NCBI RefSeq assembly: GCF_040436345.1
Contig: NC_133224.1
Span: forward strand, 7,432,741-7,496,740
Origin: Pagrus major
Lineage: Eukaryota; Chordata; Actinopteri; Spariformes; Sparidae
Direction: 5' to 3'
Length of the DNA: 64,000 bases
Shown: positions 12,301 to 43,980 of the stretch, in pieces
Layout of the letters: each line of letters starts with the position of its first letter
Position numbering within the stretch: position 1 is the stretch's first letter
Program-made: the position numbers and the translations under genes
Notes under the pieces: generated by a model
What the model saw: the letters and a program-made list of their open reading frames with translations, nothing else
Told to the model about the DNA's origin: nothing
Databases searched by the model: none

Positions 12301-12302
12301 GA

Positions 12303-12337
<35 letters not shown>

Positions 12338-12364
12338 CTCGGAAACGCACACACACACACACAC
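12300..12364. repeat. (GA)n and (CA)n microsatellites
   Basis: A GA run of about 35 bases and a CA run of about 16 bases, separated by a short spacer. Confidence 0.9.
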
Positions 12365-12676
12365 GGACGGAGCGGAGCCAGTTTCCTCTCGGTGCCGTTA
12401 ACCGATTGTGCCAGATGCGCCAGAGCGCGCACCTCTGTGCCAGGCTCGCGCTCTGTGGGGAGATTTGTGTTATTCATCTTAACAGAGATGCTGAACAGAG
12501 GGATTAATGCACACATTCACACAGGCTACACACACACGAGCTACCCACAGACACACAGCTGAGGGGCCGGAGAAATGCGCATCTGGTGGCGTGCTCAACC
12601 TGGTCAGTGCGTGCTCGTGCAAGTTGGCAGCTCTCAAATATCCGACCTGTCTGTTTAGATTACAGATGCATTAGTC

Positions 12677-12806
12677 CAGTTCGAACTAATGAGGACCTCC
12701 CATTAGTTCGAACTCTCATTACTCCGATTGTCGGAACAATGGGAGTTCGAACTAATGGGAGGTCGAACTAATGGGAGGTCGGACCAATGGGTGGTCGGAC
12801 CAGTGC
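12677..12806. repeat. Hairpin-forming repeat array 2
   Basis: This array is built from the same 16-base unit as array 1, here mostly as ATTAGTTCGACCTCCC and its complement. The arms at about 12697-12729 and 12732-12765 are inverted copies of each other with few mismatches and almost no loop, so the strand could fold into a long hairpin. Further units follow in the same inverted orientation to about 12806. Confidence 0.85.
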
Positions 12807-12825
12807 CATGGACCCACATAAACAA

Positions 12826-13210
12826 ACGGAGATTAGCAACAATTTGCTGTGGTAACGTGTTGCAGAGAGAAAAAAACAAAAGCTGATGGTTAAACGAGTC
12901 TGACTGAGTGCGAGGCGCGGTCAAGAGGTTTTCTATTCAGTGAGAAGTGGAGGTGTCAACAGTAGTATGCTAGCTACCAGTAGCCTCAAGGGCCAGAACA
13001 ATAAATGAGATTAGCGTGGTGCAACAACTTTCAGTAATAACGTGTAGCATGTGAGAAAAAAAAGAAAGTGGAAGGTTAAACGAGTCTGGATGAGTTTAAG
13101 TTTTTGAACGGTAGTATGCTAGCTAGCGTTAGCCTCAAGGGCTAACAAAATGGATGGGGATGAGTGGGAAGATGATGTCAACACAGGTTTCCTATTCTTC
13201 AGTGAGAACT
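12826..13210 (+). repeat. Diverged direct duplication
   Basis: Blocks recur in the same order: GAGATTAGC at 12829 and 13007; a GGTTAAACGAGTCTG block near 12887 and 13073; AGTATGCTAGCTA near 12964 and 13113; TCAGTGAGAA near 12937 and 13198. The shift is about 150-260 bases, so the copies have diverged by insertion and deletion. No gene is visible. Confidence 0.65.
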
Positions 13211-15680
13211 GGAGGTGAGATTTTAAGATTCAGCGTTTGAAAACGAGTTGCCATAAGTCAACAAGTTATGCTGTTAATTATGCTGGTGTATGGATGTTTT
13301 AAAGTCTTGTTCCATGTGCCACTCAACAACTTTGAGCGTTTGCTCCCTCTAAATGTCCCTGCACAGCCCCAGTCAAACTATCACAAAGCACAGCACAGAT
13401 TTCATTGTGTAGTTAAAGACCAAAGTCTTTCAAAGTCTGTCTGCAGTATCCTCAAGTGACACAGCAGATCAATAAAGGGAATGTGACTAATGATCGCTTT
13501 GTCAGGACTGCTGAGATACGACATTCCAGTAGTCACTTGAGTGTCTTGTGAGGCTTTGCCTCTGTAGCTTAACATCAATCAATTTCCACCTACTTTACTC
13601 ACTTTAAATCTGAACAAGGAGCAGAACATGTGCTGTCCATTCTCCCTAGCTGTTACAGTTGTTTGCGTCACTGTAGACCTCACGGATTAGATCATGAAGA
13701 AGCTCATGAGGGGCTTCGGCAGCTCATGTGACTGATGACAATATCTCACACTATAGATCGACGTCAAACAGCCCTCTGCAGTGATGCTTCAGATGACGCA
13801 GCATGGCAGATGAACATCAGCAAAGAATTTAGATAAATTGGCTTTTGCTGACACTTTGGAAGGAAGTTATAACTTGGATTGCTGCAAAAGGCCATTCAGC
13901 TCCAGAGTGTTGTTCATGAAGTTGAAAGTGGGGCATCGGACAACGCTGTGCTCAAACCTCCTGCAAACAATTTGTCCCATAAGATCAACAGACGAACAGG
14001 CAATTCAAATATAGGTCTAGGAAAGTGTCAAGGCCAGGAAAGGCAGATTTAGGTCTTTTTGGGGAGGTCAAAAAAACACAAATTATTTGCACGACCTCAG
14101 ATGTACTGTACACCGCTGCTTTATGTGGGTTATTTCATCAGCGCAAAGTATCAGAGTACTGTTTTTTGGGTTGAGTCGGCAGGTTTCTTCTTGTGTCACC
14201 ATAAGAACAAGCAGCCAAAATAGTTTAGCTATCGCTGTATCCAATATTGTGTTATCAGAAATACAATAGAGGTTATCTTTATAGGGCTTCTGCAGCAGTA
14301 GGCCAGAGGGAGCCATATAAAATACAGTCAGCACAACAGCAGAAAGGGAAAATTGGCAATATTCACTGCAGCGAATATGAGATCTGCTTCATTTGAACTG
14401 GGATTCTTGAAAAGATCTAACCATTTGTGCATTACTACATCAGTGCTCATGGGTAGGAGGACCACGGCCATTGTTGAACTCAGCCTTCATTTTGATCTCA
14501 GCCACACACCTGTAAAGTTTGGTGACTGCATCTTGCACAGTTGTGACATTATTGCGCTGACAAAATCTGTCCACAACCAACAGATAAGCAGCACGCAATC
14601 TCAAACATTTTGCCATGATGGCACTCGCAGACACACAAAGTGAAAACATTACCAGCCAACGCTGACACAGCTGGTAATAATCAGTAGATCTTGCCAGGCT
14701 TTGCAATTATAAAGCGAAAGCGTCCATTCCTTTTTATTCCTACATTATTGTGCAACACATGAAATGCTCTTGGCTTGTGTGAATATGGCACTTTTAACCA
14801 CTGGCTATTGATCCTTGAGGTTTTCCTCATGTGGCTTCTGCAACTGACAAGATGAAATTATCAGTTGGAGGAAATCAATTCCTATTTTGACAGCAGGCGG
14901 GAGAACCAATCAATCCAGCTAGGATTGACCTCAAGGCTAGGACCTTTCAGCGGACATGTGAGACAATGTTATGTCCATCTTGAAAGCTGTCTCATGAAGT
15001 TACAGCGTCTCATGTCCAAAGCCCATGATTTCAGGTCAGGTCTTCGCCATGTGAAAATCTCAGCTTGTGTGAGCTCTGCAAGCTTAGCCAATCGCATCAA
15101 ACGCAGCAGATGATTGGTGGGAAATGCAAATCAAGATGCGTGACTGATCGCAAGCTGGTATGCCTCTGCAGGGTCTGCTGACATCGTATCCCATGTCTTG
15201 TGGCTGTATTCAGCAAATAGAAAAAGCTGATAGTGAGATGACAAATTCCTGCGGGAGTTTATCTGTGTTTGTCTCGGGGCATTGTTCTCACAGCGGTTTG
15301 TTAATCACAAAGGTGAAAATATACGAGATAAAGAGTATTTCAATTACATTGTTTTATCCTACACGGCTGTTCGCATAGATTCCCCATTCCTCGGCCTGCA
15401 AACTGGCAACAGTGCTGCAACCAATCACAAGTAATCTTTATGAAATAAGGAAGAAATGAGAGACATACATCGATGCAGGATAATGAATCCAGTAACTCAC
15501 TCTGTCGTGACTTTTTCTATCCAATGCCTCCTCTGCAAAGAACTTCAGTGTATATACATTGACGGTCAACAACATTAGGAATTCGCTCCAATCCTGGATT
15601 TGAAGAAACAAAATTACACATTCAAAACAAATTATACATTTTTTGGGGTTACTACTCGAACTAACATGCTTTAGTGCTAC
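13211..15680. other. Gene-poor stretch
   Basis: Unique-looking, moderately AT-rich DNA. Short open frames on both strands (for example 14083-14334 and 14440-14706, minus) do not resemble any family I know and lack convincing splice boundaries. Confidence 0.5.
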
Positions 15681-15684
15681 AGAA

Positions 15685-16045
15685 GCACTGTATTCCCCCT
15701 CACGCTCTGTTTTAGCTCCTGTCTCTTTAAGACCCCCCTTCCTGAATACCCACTCTACTCTGATTGGTCAGCTCACACATGCCTGAGCCAGCACCGCTCA
15801 CTGTCGTGTTTTCAGCTTCCAGTTAGCTTCACTTCTACTATGATTGAAGCATAAATCATGCAAATGTGTGACACTGTGATGCAGTGTGATGTCACAAAGT
15901 CACGGAATTGAAGGCGGGACTACTGGCGAGGCGTTTCAGGAGCAGTGTTTTCTGTGGGAGAGAGGAGCTCCCGTGAGTGCGGACTTTGGGGTTTTTAACT
16001 TTCAAGATCTTTTACGTGAAGAACCTATACAACACAATAAAGGAA
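15685..16045 (+). mobile_element. Family C repeat, copy 1
   Basis: It shares an ordered series of near-identical blocks with 32020-32332: TTTTAGCTCCTGT, CTGAATACCCA, CTCTGATTGGTCAGCTC, GATGTCACAAAGTCAC, GAGGCGTTTCAGGAGCAGTG and TCTGTGGGAGAGAGGAGCT. It continues past the point where copy 2 stops. No protein is encoded; the long minus-strand frame crossing it is not a gene. Confidence 0.8.
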
Positions 16046-18059
16046 AGGAAAAGCACCACACACCTGACAGCCCATGTGACTTCTCTTTTCCTTCTTCTAC
16101 CAACGTCACCGTCAGGAGAATTTCCAGGAACATTTTTATTGCCATATCTTTGGGTCGCAAAAACTGACCAGGTAAACAGGTTGCAGTAGGCCGTCGGGCT
16201 GCAGTCAGATGGCCTCCAATCATTGGCTGAGCCAAAGGCGTGTAAGCTATAAACGAGGGGAGGAGAGTAGAAGTCAATAGGTCAACGACTCCCACCGGGT
16301 TATCAGACAAAGTTAACAGCTGCAGCAAAGCAAAGAACAAGAGATATGAAGAAGACAGCACCCAAACAGAGAGGTGGTGCCATGGTAGGAAGTCATATAC
16401 ACACCAAGGTTGATGACTGTCCTCTTTTGTGTCAATGCCAAACAACAACTCAAGGTCCAACGGCTGTATGTTGTGGTGTGGGCTTGCCATGTTATGGCTG
16501 ACGTTAAACTTTTAAAAGCCTACGGTGGTCTTGGGTCTCTATTTACCTCTGTAATCCGACATAAGTGAACCAAGTCAAAGTTCAGTCGTTGGCTTACGTT
16601 ATCTTGCATAATGATGACGGGTCAACTTTCACTGGATGTGTTTTCGCTGTTCATTTGGGAAAACACTGCACCGTGTTTCACCAGCATAAATTATACAATT
16701 CTTGCCCTGATATTTAAAAAAAATAAAAATGGGGTTGGGTGTTATGTAAGCTTTGTCAGCGACCAGCACAGTTTGCAGCAATGGTTTTTCTTACACAAGT
16801 CTCTGGCACTCTGTGACCCTGCCAGCTACCGTGTCCTGTAATGAACGCTAAAGAGGTAAAAGGCCATAATATTTTCTTTTAAGCTGTGATATCAGAGTGT
16901 TTTTGGAGCCTCAACCTCTGCCACAGTCACATTTTTGACATTTAAACTATTGTCATTGATACTTTTACTTGATCTGCGGATGTGTGTTTTCTGCTGTGTC
17001 ACACTTTGCTCCATGTCCTGTTTCTTATTGATTATGGCGCATCGACAACAGGACGTTCCGTCCAGGTAATGTTCCTCATGATCGCCACTGTGTGTGTGTG
17101 TCTGTGTGTGTCTGTGTGTGTGTGTCTGTGTTGGAACACATCCCACGCGTACGACGAGGAGCCATAAATGAGCCGATCAAAGGAATGCAGTGTTTATTTA
17201 CGACACGCTGGGCTGTAAATCTGCCTCATGTACAATGCCCACGTGCTCCAAGCAGGATGTGTCAGAGAACTTACTGTTACTGTCAACAATAAAAACAAAG
17301 GGGGATGTAATGAGCGATTTCTGGAAGAATGCACCTGTTGTAAAAAACATCACCTTCAAGATAGATCAAGGTTATTCCACTGAGGTGTTTTTGTTGCAAT
17401 TAGCCTCTCGTTCCTTCTCATTCATCGTAACAAGGTTTAATTTCTTGCTCAAGGACACTTTGACACATGCACAGGAGGTCCTGTCAGTGCAACTGGGCAA
17501 TAGAGGCCAGTTTAATCTAACTTCTTTACAGTCTGACACAGGTAGTGGAGAATAAAGTACATTTACTTGAGTACTGTATTTAAACACACTTCTGAAGAAC
17601 TTGTTCTTTACCTGAGTATTTCCATTTTCTGATCATAGCGGGTACATTCAAGTACAAATACAATCAAAATACAAGGGCAAATATAGAAACAATAAAAAAC
17701 AATAAAGTACTATATACAATAAAATGCTTGAGTAGTTAGAAATAAAATAAAATACTAAGGTAAATAAAATTAAATGCTGAGGTATCATGGAGTAAAGGCA
17801 AGTGGAACATAAGGTGCAGTTTTATTTATACTTAGTACTGAAAGTACAAATATTGTACTTTTTACTCCACTACATTTATCTAATAACTTTATTAAAGTAG
17901 CCAAAGTCAGATATATTTTAAGATTTATTTTATCAGCAATCAGATTTTTTTTTCAAAAATGATAAATAAATAAAAAAAACAAAAAAAATCCCAATATTGG
18001 ATCCGATAACCTCGTATGTATGTAAACTGTACATGAATGTAAACACATGTTTTACTTTT
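16046..18059. other. Gene-poor stretch with a (GT)n microsatellite
   Basis: No exon recognised. A GT-rich microsatellite lies at about 17089-17130. The region from 17560 to 18060 is strongly AT-rich. Confidence 0.5.
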
Positions 18060-18422
18060 ACTTTTTTTGGAGAAGAAATTCAAACTAAGAATTTTACTAT
18101 TTACAATATTAATGAGGCAATAATACAAACTCAGAAATATTTATTTCTTCCATAACTGAACAAACAAGCTGTTCTCGGAGGAAAATAAGGTCCCAGAACA
18201 CTGTTTGAAGCTGGAAAGGTGGCAGGGTCCGCCACATAAAAACACAGTAAAACAGTATGATTGTGTTGTCCTTTAAGGTCAGTTTGTTTATACTTTGTTT
18301 GTTTGTTTATGTTTATTCAGTCATGGAAACAAAGTGTTGTTGTTTATTTAGTTTGTTTAAAAATAAATAAATCAGTGAAGATCTTTAAAATGTCTTCCCT
18401 AAAACTACACATTGCACCTTTA
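18060..18422 (-). mobile_element. Non-autonomous repeat, family A copy 2
   Basis: Reverse-oriented copy of the element at 561-830. The core GTGGCAGGGTCCGCCAC lies near 18219-18236, and the terminal inverted motif ACACATTGCACCTTTAA is at its right edge. It lies about 700 bases upstream of the pnp start codon. Confidence 0.75.
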
Positions 18423-18599
18423 AGTACATTTAATATCAGATATTTTAATGCCTGTGACATGTTTAGGAGCAGAGGCATGAGGTTGCATGAAATGAATAAC
18501 CATTGTCGGGTGATCAGTTCCTGGCATTGTGATGCACTTTGCTCAAACGTCAGCGTGTGTTTACGCGTCGATGCGCGTGAAGACACAAACCGACGGGAG

Positions 18600-18925
18600 A
18601 GCTCTGACACGTGACGTCCAAAACAAAAATGTTTTGTCATGTCTCGTCCGGGATCGGGAACCATAACTGATCAATAAGAGGCTGATTGATGATGTTGCAA
18701 CAGCTTCCTGCTGGACATCCACACTGTGACAGGATGCTGCTGGGAAGAGGAGGAGGAAGAGGAGGAGGAGGAGGAGGGGACAATAGTACCACTTCTGAAA
18801 GTTCCCTCCTGGATTGAAGGTGTGTCCGGCCAGCCAATGAGGGCGCAGCAGCCTCATGCGTCACGCTGAGGAGGAGTGGGAGGAGGAGGGAGGAGGTGGG
18901 GGTGTCTGCGCCTATAATAAAGCCG
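18600..18925 (+). promoter_or_regulatory. pnp promoter region
   Basis: A TATA-like TATAATAAA lies at about 18913-18921, roughly 210 bases upstream of the pnp ATG, so I infer a transcription start near 18945. A CCAAT box lies at 18834-18838 and a GCGTCACGC motif near 18859. An E-box fused to a CRE-like site (CACGTGACGTC) lies at 18608-18618. A (GGA)n tract spans about 18746-18779. The rise in GC and CpG supports a promoter. Transcription start and factor binding are inferred. Confidence 0.6.
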
Positions 18926-19074
18926 GAGTCTGCGCTTTTTCCCCACAGACAAGCGAGCGACCGACGACTTACAGAGGAACCCAACTCGAGAGAAGACATT
19001 TTAAAAGCTCTTTCTCTGCTTCTTTTAACAACTTGGCTCTGATTTTAACTTTTTCTCCGCTTTTTGGATCTTGA

Positions 19075-19096
19075 TTTTTTTTTTTTTTTTTTTTTT
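19075..19096 (+). repeat. 22-base T homopolymer in the pnp 5' leader
   Basis: An uninterrupted run of about 22 T lies between the inferred transcription start and the pnp ATG at 19130. Confidence 0.8.
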
Positions 19097-19129
19097 GCTT
19101 CATCAGACTCTCATCCAACTTTATCCGCC

Positions 19130-19647
19130 ATGTTTCCAGACGCAAGCAAGGGGTGAGTTGACTTCTCGAACACGCTGTACTTTCAGACTTCCTGCCTGCC
19201 GCTGCCTTGCTGAACACATGGTCCCCTTCATGGGCAGGTCGGGACAGCGGGTAATAAATACACCGGGAATGTTTGGCAGGTGGCCAGGGAAGTGTGCGCA
19301 TGCGCCGTGGGGGAGCTCATTTATTCTAGAGGGGATTTCTTGACAGTTTTTTGGACAGTTTTCATGGATTTAAAATATTTACTGATGCTCTTCTTCTGTT
19401 TATCTGACTTTACTATCAAACTACAGCTCTTACTTTGAAGTGTCATTACACATTATGTATTTATAGCCACAGCCTTTAAGGCCCATATCCATTCATCCAT
19501 GTGAGTGTGTGTGAAACTAGCAGATGAATCACAGTGAGTGTAATATTTCATCTCAGACTAGAGAGAGAGAAGGAAAAAAAAGAAAAAGTGTGCGCGTGTT
19601 CACACTGAGGCACATGAGGGGCGTGATACTGCTGTGACTCTGCAGGA

Positions 19648-19703
<56 letters not shown>

Positions 19704-21794
19704 TGGCCTCATCAAAAGTCAAGATCCTCATTAGTAACAGATTATCCTGTAATCTGATAATAATGGTCACATCACATGTTGCATAGTGAATTATGAGGCA
19801 AAAGAGTCGGTGAGAAAAGACTCTGGGTCTTTGAAACGAGCTCCCCGCGCTCTTCTTGCCCTGATCATTCAACTAATTAAAAAATAAGACTACCTCTAAC
19901 GTATTGATTCCTGTTTGATGGTCGTCCTAACCTCCCACCCTCCTTCCATGTCGTCCAGCTTCAGCTACGAGGACTGCAAGGCCACCGCCGACTGGCTGAT
20001 GGCCCAGACGGACATCCGACCCATAGTGGGCATCGTGTGCGGCTCGGGCCTCGGAGGGCTGGCTGACATATTAAAGGACCAGGTCGCCTTCAACTACAAG
20101 GACGTCCCCAACTTCCCACAGAGCACCGGTGAGTTTCAGCGACGACAGAACCTCTCACTTGTCGACCGGTTTCCCTTTACTGTTGGTTTTAACTGACTGG
20201 TTTGTGTTTTTCCTGCAGTGCACGGGCATGCGGGGCGGCTGGTGTTCGGCACCTTGAAGGGGAGGCCGTGTGTGTGCATGCAGGGGCGTTTCCACTTGTA
20301 CGAGGGCTACCCAATCCAGAAGGTGTGTGTGTGTGTGTGTGTGTTTGAACTCTTGCAACTGACTGCATCAGGGAGCAATTTGCCGTGAAATCTGTTCTGC
20401 TCCACATCCAGTCACGCTGCTGGAAGGATCCTTTAAACCAAAGTGACCTCTGACTGGTTATGTAATGTTAATGTATGTGCTGTGTGTGTGTGTGTGTTTC
20501 CAGATTACGCTGCCCATACGCATCTTCAAGCTGCTCGGCGTGGAGACTGTGATGCTGACCAACGCAGCCGGGGGCCTCAACCAGGACTTTAAAGTGGGGG
20601 ACATCATGGTCATCAAAGACCACCTGAACATGCCGGGCTTCGCCGGAAACAATCCGCTCTCTGGACCCAACGATGAGAGGTGGGTGAGATCGGTTTCCTA
20701 CTGTGAAGGTGCTGTGAAGGACTTTATGATAATAAACTAAACCTTCCGTCCGTGTCTCGTCTTCTTCCTCTCGCAGGTTCGGCGTGCGTTTCCCCTGCAT
20801 GTCCGACGCCTACGACAGAGAGCTGCAGCAGTTGGCCATGGACGTGGGGCAGGAGCTCGGCTACGCTGACTTCCTGAAGGAGGGAGTCTACTGCGTCCTG
20901 GGCGGACCCTCGTTTGAGACCATCGCCGAGTGCCGTATGTTGCACAAACTGGGCGCTGATGCTGTTGGTGAGTACTTGTAACGTGATTATCAGCCACCGC
21001 AACAGAATATTTGACATTAAATATTAAATATAAACTACTAAACTAAGCCAAAATACAGTTTTGAAGTTAGCATGCTAACCAGCTAGCCCCTAGCCACTTT
21101 GTTCCTCAAGAGATAATAGTCCGAAAGTGCAACACTGAGCTTACTAGCTAACAACAGCTACAGTTAGCAACAGTTAGCGGCTATGTTTGAGTTGTTTGGA
21201 GTATGAATTTCGCAGAATTTTACAATTTCGCCCCTTTAAAGCTGCATTATGTAAGAATCAGCTACCTTGATTTATAGCTCAGTTAGCCGTGCAGCTAGCC
21301 AGACTGCCAGGGTAGTGTTGGTGTTTACACTGCTAGCACAGGAATTTTTGTCGCTGGTAGAAAGAGGTTTTCAGGGCTGGGGCTAGCTGCTAGCATGCTA
21401 ACATCAAAGCTTTTAAAGCTGAGTTATGTATTCTCATTATTTGCCCGTATTTAATTCTTGTGTCAGATATTAAGACTTGAAAAAGTGATGAGGCTTCATA
21501 CAAACGTCTAGACTGAACTTGACATCACATTAAAAAGGTCGACGTCTCATTATAAATGCCATCGTTTCCTCTTCAGGCATGAGCACAGTCCACGAGGTGA
21601 TCATCGCGCGTCACTGCGGCATGCGCGTCTTCGCCCTCTCGCTCATCACCAACCAGGCGGTGATGGACTACGACAGCGAGGAGAAGGCCAATCACGAGGA
21701 GGTCCTTCAGACGGGCAAGCAGCGAGCGGAGCAGCTGGAGCGGCTGGTCACCACCATGGTGACCCGGATCGAGCACAACAACAACTTCGCCTAA
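19130..21794 (+). CDS. pnp: Purine nucleoside phosphorylase, six exons, complete
   Basis: The enzyme cleaves purine (deoxy)ribonucleosides with phosphate to free base and (deoxy)ribose-1-phosphate in cytosolic purine salvage. Coding exons: 19130-19152, 19959-20128, 20219-20322, 20504-20679, 20777-20967 and 21577-21794. All junctions are GT-AG and in phase, giving 882 nt and 293 aa; the human enzyme has 289. Recognised residues, aligned to the human trimeric enzyme: Ser37 in CGSGLGGL, His68 in HGHAGR, Arg88/His90/Tyr92 in QGRFHLYEG, Ala120 in TNAAGG, Glu205 in GPSFET, Met223, Asn247 in LITNQ and His261. The catalytic and substrate-binding set is intact. Fish have several PNP paralogues (pnp4a to pnp6), some tied to guanine synthesis in iridophores; which one this is cannot be settled here. 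The gene converges on the calpain gene. Introns 1 and 3 carry TG repeats. Confidence 0.95.
19153..19958 (+). other. pnp intron 1 with a (TG)n microsatellite
   Basis: The intron runs from a GTGAGT donor to a TCGTCCAG acceptor. It contains an uninterrupted TG run at about 19650-19702 and nothing that looks like another exon. Confidence 0.85.
20323..20503 (+). other. pnp intron 3 with TG repeats at both splice sites
   Basis: The 181-base intron opens with a donor that is itself the start of a GT repeat (20323-20344) and closes with a second TG run (about 20480-20497) directly before TTTCCAG. The exon on either side stays in frame only with these boundaries. Confidence 0.85.
20968..21576 (+). 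other. pnp intron 5 containing GCTAGC-type repeats
   Basis: It contains TTAGCATGCTAACCAGCTAG and related blocks at about 21065-21400, recurring near 45700-45885 and 62190-62420, plus a family-A-like AAAGCTGCATTATGTAAG near 21238. No other exon is visible. Confidence 0.7.
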
Positions 21795-22389
21795 GAGACG
21801 GCGCGCTGGTCAGACGCCAGGGCTTCAGATTTTGTGCTAAGATGCCAAAGAAAATCCAAATTATTATCATTATTTAGGTGAGCAGTCGGGCTGTTTTTAG
21901 TCTTAGGTCAACAGATGAATGAATCGTAGTCCCTTTTTAAAGAATCTCACTTGGATATAAACAGAAACACAGAACGCACACAATGTTTTGTTTTCATGTC
22001 ACTGTGCTTTACATTCCTCCTGTCGAGCGGCTCCAGATGAAAAAAGGCCCTTCTCAGTTGTTTTTTTCTTTTTTGTATCATTTTAAAATGGGCGTACTTG
22101 TTCTAACTTAAAATATGTGATCAGCTTGTATAAATGTCTGCAATTTAACTTAACAATGAGCGAAAAATCCGATGTAAAAATCTTAATATTTTGTTGTTGA
22201 AACGTGTACATTAGTGGACTTAAGGTATTTTATTGTGCTTTTTTTAATATGAATGTTGTTACTAAAGGTACTATTTATTACTATAGTGAGTGTCTGTGTT
22301 GTTCTTTACTCATCACCACCATGAAACAATCACCGTGTCAGCCTTGACTTAGAGATTCAACACAGAGTCATCTTGAAAACATCCCTATG
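21795..22389 (+). other. pnp 3' untranslated region and convergent gap
   Basis: Sequence after the TAA is AT-rich with no exon. I found no perfect AATAAA before 22390, only weak variants such as TATAAA near 22130 and TTAATATG near 22245, so the pnp transcript end is uncertain. The calpain transcript approaches from the other side. Confidence 0.4.
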
Positions 22390-24516
22390 TTTATTTTAAA
22401 AGTGCGTACTGACGTTTTACAGAGTCGCTACACAGTAAACCAATGTACTGCGTGACGAATGGGTCCAAAGAGACCCAGAATGTTACTTGTGTAAACATTG
22501 GATAATGTTATATAAGCATTGCGCTGCAAAAAACTGAAGATAAGAACGCTGGCGTAGTTGGAGTATTATACAAATTCATGGGCTTGGCAGTCGCTTTGAT
22601 TTGATTTAAATGTTTTGAAATTCAATTTTTCCATTTACAAAAACAAAAAATTGACACAAAGTAATTGGCAGAACAAACAGTTTTGGCATTTGAAACACTT
22701 GCAGGTCAACTTTACACGTAGATCTCCATATTTAAAAAGGCTTTCAAGTCATTTTCCCCCCAAAAGTGACATTATTTTATCAAATAAAACACTTGGCTCC
22801 CCTGGCTGAACAGAAAGTAGGCAGGCAGACAATATATCACATTTCACACTGCATGCATACGACATATCCATCCATCTTGCATAATTGTTTACCTCCACCA
22901 AAAGTACTGACGTGTTCTTGTCCTTGCTCCCCAGATTAAACAAGGCTGACACATCCTCCCCCTTTACCCCAAAATGTCATCCAGTTCCAGCCATTATATA
23001 AAAGCTTTTTTCACATGTGCCATGCATAAAGATAAGCAGGTATATTTAAAAGCTAAACAGGACTAGTTTTAAAGAAACACATCTCAACACATTCTCCATG
23101 ACACTGTCGCTGCACTGCAGGGCCCAGAGAAGCTTCATGAGCGGACCCTCGACGCCGAGGCGAAAGCAAAGTTTGGCACAAGATGTACAGTAAACATTAA
23201 GCGCCACGCCGGCAACGTCGCTACAAAGGCCGAGTAGATGTACATATTGCGCACATTCGATGCGGGGCATTGAACGGTAGGCTGAAGAACAAGCTGGCAC
23301 ATTCAACAGCTCTCCACACCGACATCATCCAGTACTGATAAGTGACAACGATATACGCTCGAGAGGAGCGTTTTGCAGATTGTCTGGTTGTTTTCAAGTA
23401 CATTAACTCATGGTGGAGGGTTTTTTTTTCACGTATCAATAAAATGATTTAATCAAAAAAGATTTTAGTAGTATCCCTTATAGTCTTTTACGATAAAGAT
23501 GAATCATTGATGGCTTGTTCCAGATAAAAACATCATTTTAAAGTATACCGCTAATAAGTTTGAGTTTTGGTTTTGGTCTACATGGATTTAACGGGACATA
23601 AATAATCATATTGGTTAAATTACAGTGCAACATGGACAACAGAAACACAATTATGACGTGCTAGGTAGCTACTTAGCAACTTGTGTATAGTAAACATGGT
23701 CCTCATCAAGATACGAACAGAGATTCCTCTTTAATTTCCTTCACATGCTTAGCTCAGTTTAGGTTAGCTTAGATTAGCTTTGCTAGCTTGACCACCTCAG
23801 CTGGTATGAGCCTAGCTTGCCTTAGTTTAAGTTACCTTGTCTTAGCTTTGCAGCTAATATGGTGGCTGGCTAACCCCTGCTAAAGCAAAAGACCTCCTGA
23901 GACGACAGTTAATAATGTTAAACTTATTCATATTTTTCCCTCAATTTCTTCGTCTATTTTATATGTTTATTAATCAAATGTTTATTAGTCAATTCATCAA
24001 TTTATTTATTCTTTAATTCTTACTTTTGAGTCTGTTTTGGTTTTCAAGCTAGCATTGCTTAACACATGTATGACAGCTAGGCTAGGGAGCTAACTTTTTT
24101 GGAGGGAAAAGGTTCGACTAGCTTTCTTTTTTTAACCATGTAAGCTGCCCGTCGCTACAAAAAAGTGGGAAATTTCGTCTCCACCCACTGAAATTTAACC
24201 AATACGTTTATTTCTGCCCCCAGTGCGTCTCTGAAATCTTTGCATAGCCTAGCTTAAAAAATGCTCTGCCCAGCTCACAGTCAGTGCTACCGCAGGATTG
24301 ACTGCCGGGCTACAATACAATGGCTGGCACATGTTTCCACTGTAGGCACTGTAAAGATGAATTTACAGTCTTTTAGCATCAGAGGGCCTCAGCAGCGAGC
24401 TGCGCGGAGGAGGAGGAAGAACTGGAGCTGGAAAAGGCACTTTTGAAACGACAATGCATCGGGCCTGGAGCTGCAGCGGGACGCAGCGCAACAGCTACAG
24501 AGGAGTCCACTCATCT
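22390..24516 (-). other. Probable 3' untranslated region of the calpain gene
   Basis: No open frame follows the calpain stop at 24517-24519 on the minus strand. Candidate AATAAA signals on that strand lie at 24207-24212, at several places between 23966 and 24010, and at 22390-22395. The first would give a 3' UTR of about 0.3 kb, the last about 2.1 kb. TTAGC-type repeat (23740-23880) falls inside. Transcript data would be needed to choose. Confidence 0.4.

Positions 24517-43980
<19,464 letters not shown>

Noticed and set aside
12004-12806. CRISPR-like array of short repeats
   Set aside because: The units are contiguous and partly inverted, without unique spacers, in a vertebrate genome.
16002-16490. 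162-codon minus-strand frame
   Set aside because: Its C-terminal end overlaps the edge of the family C repeat, and the product resembles nothing known.
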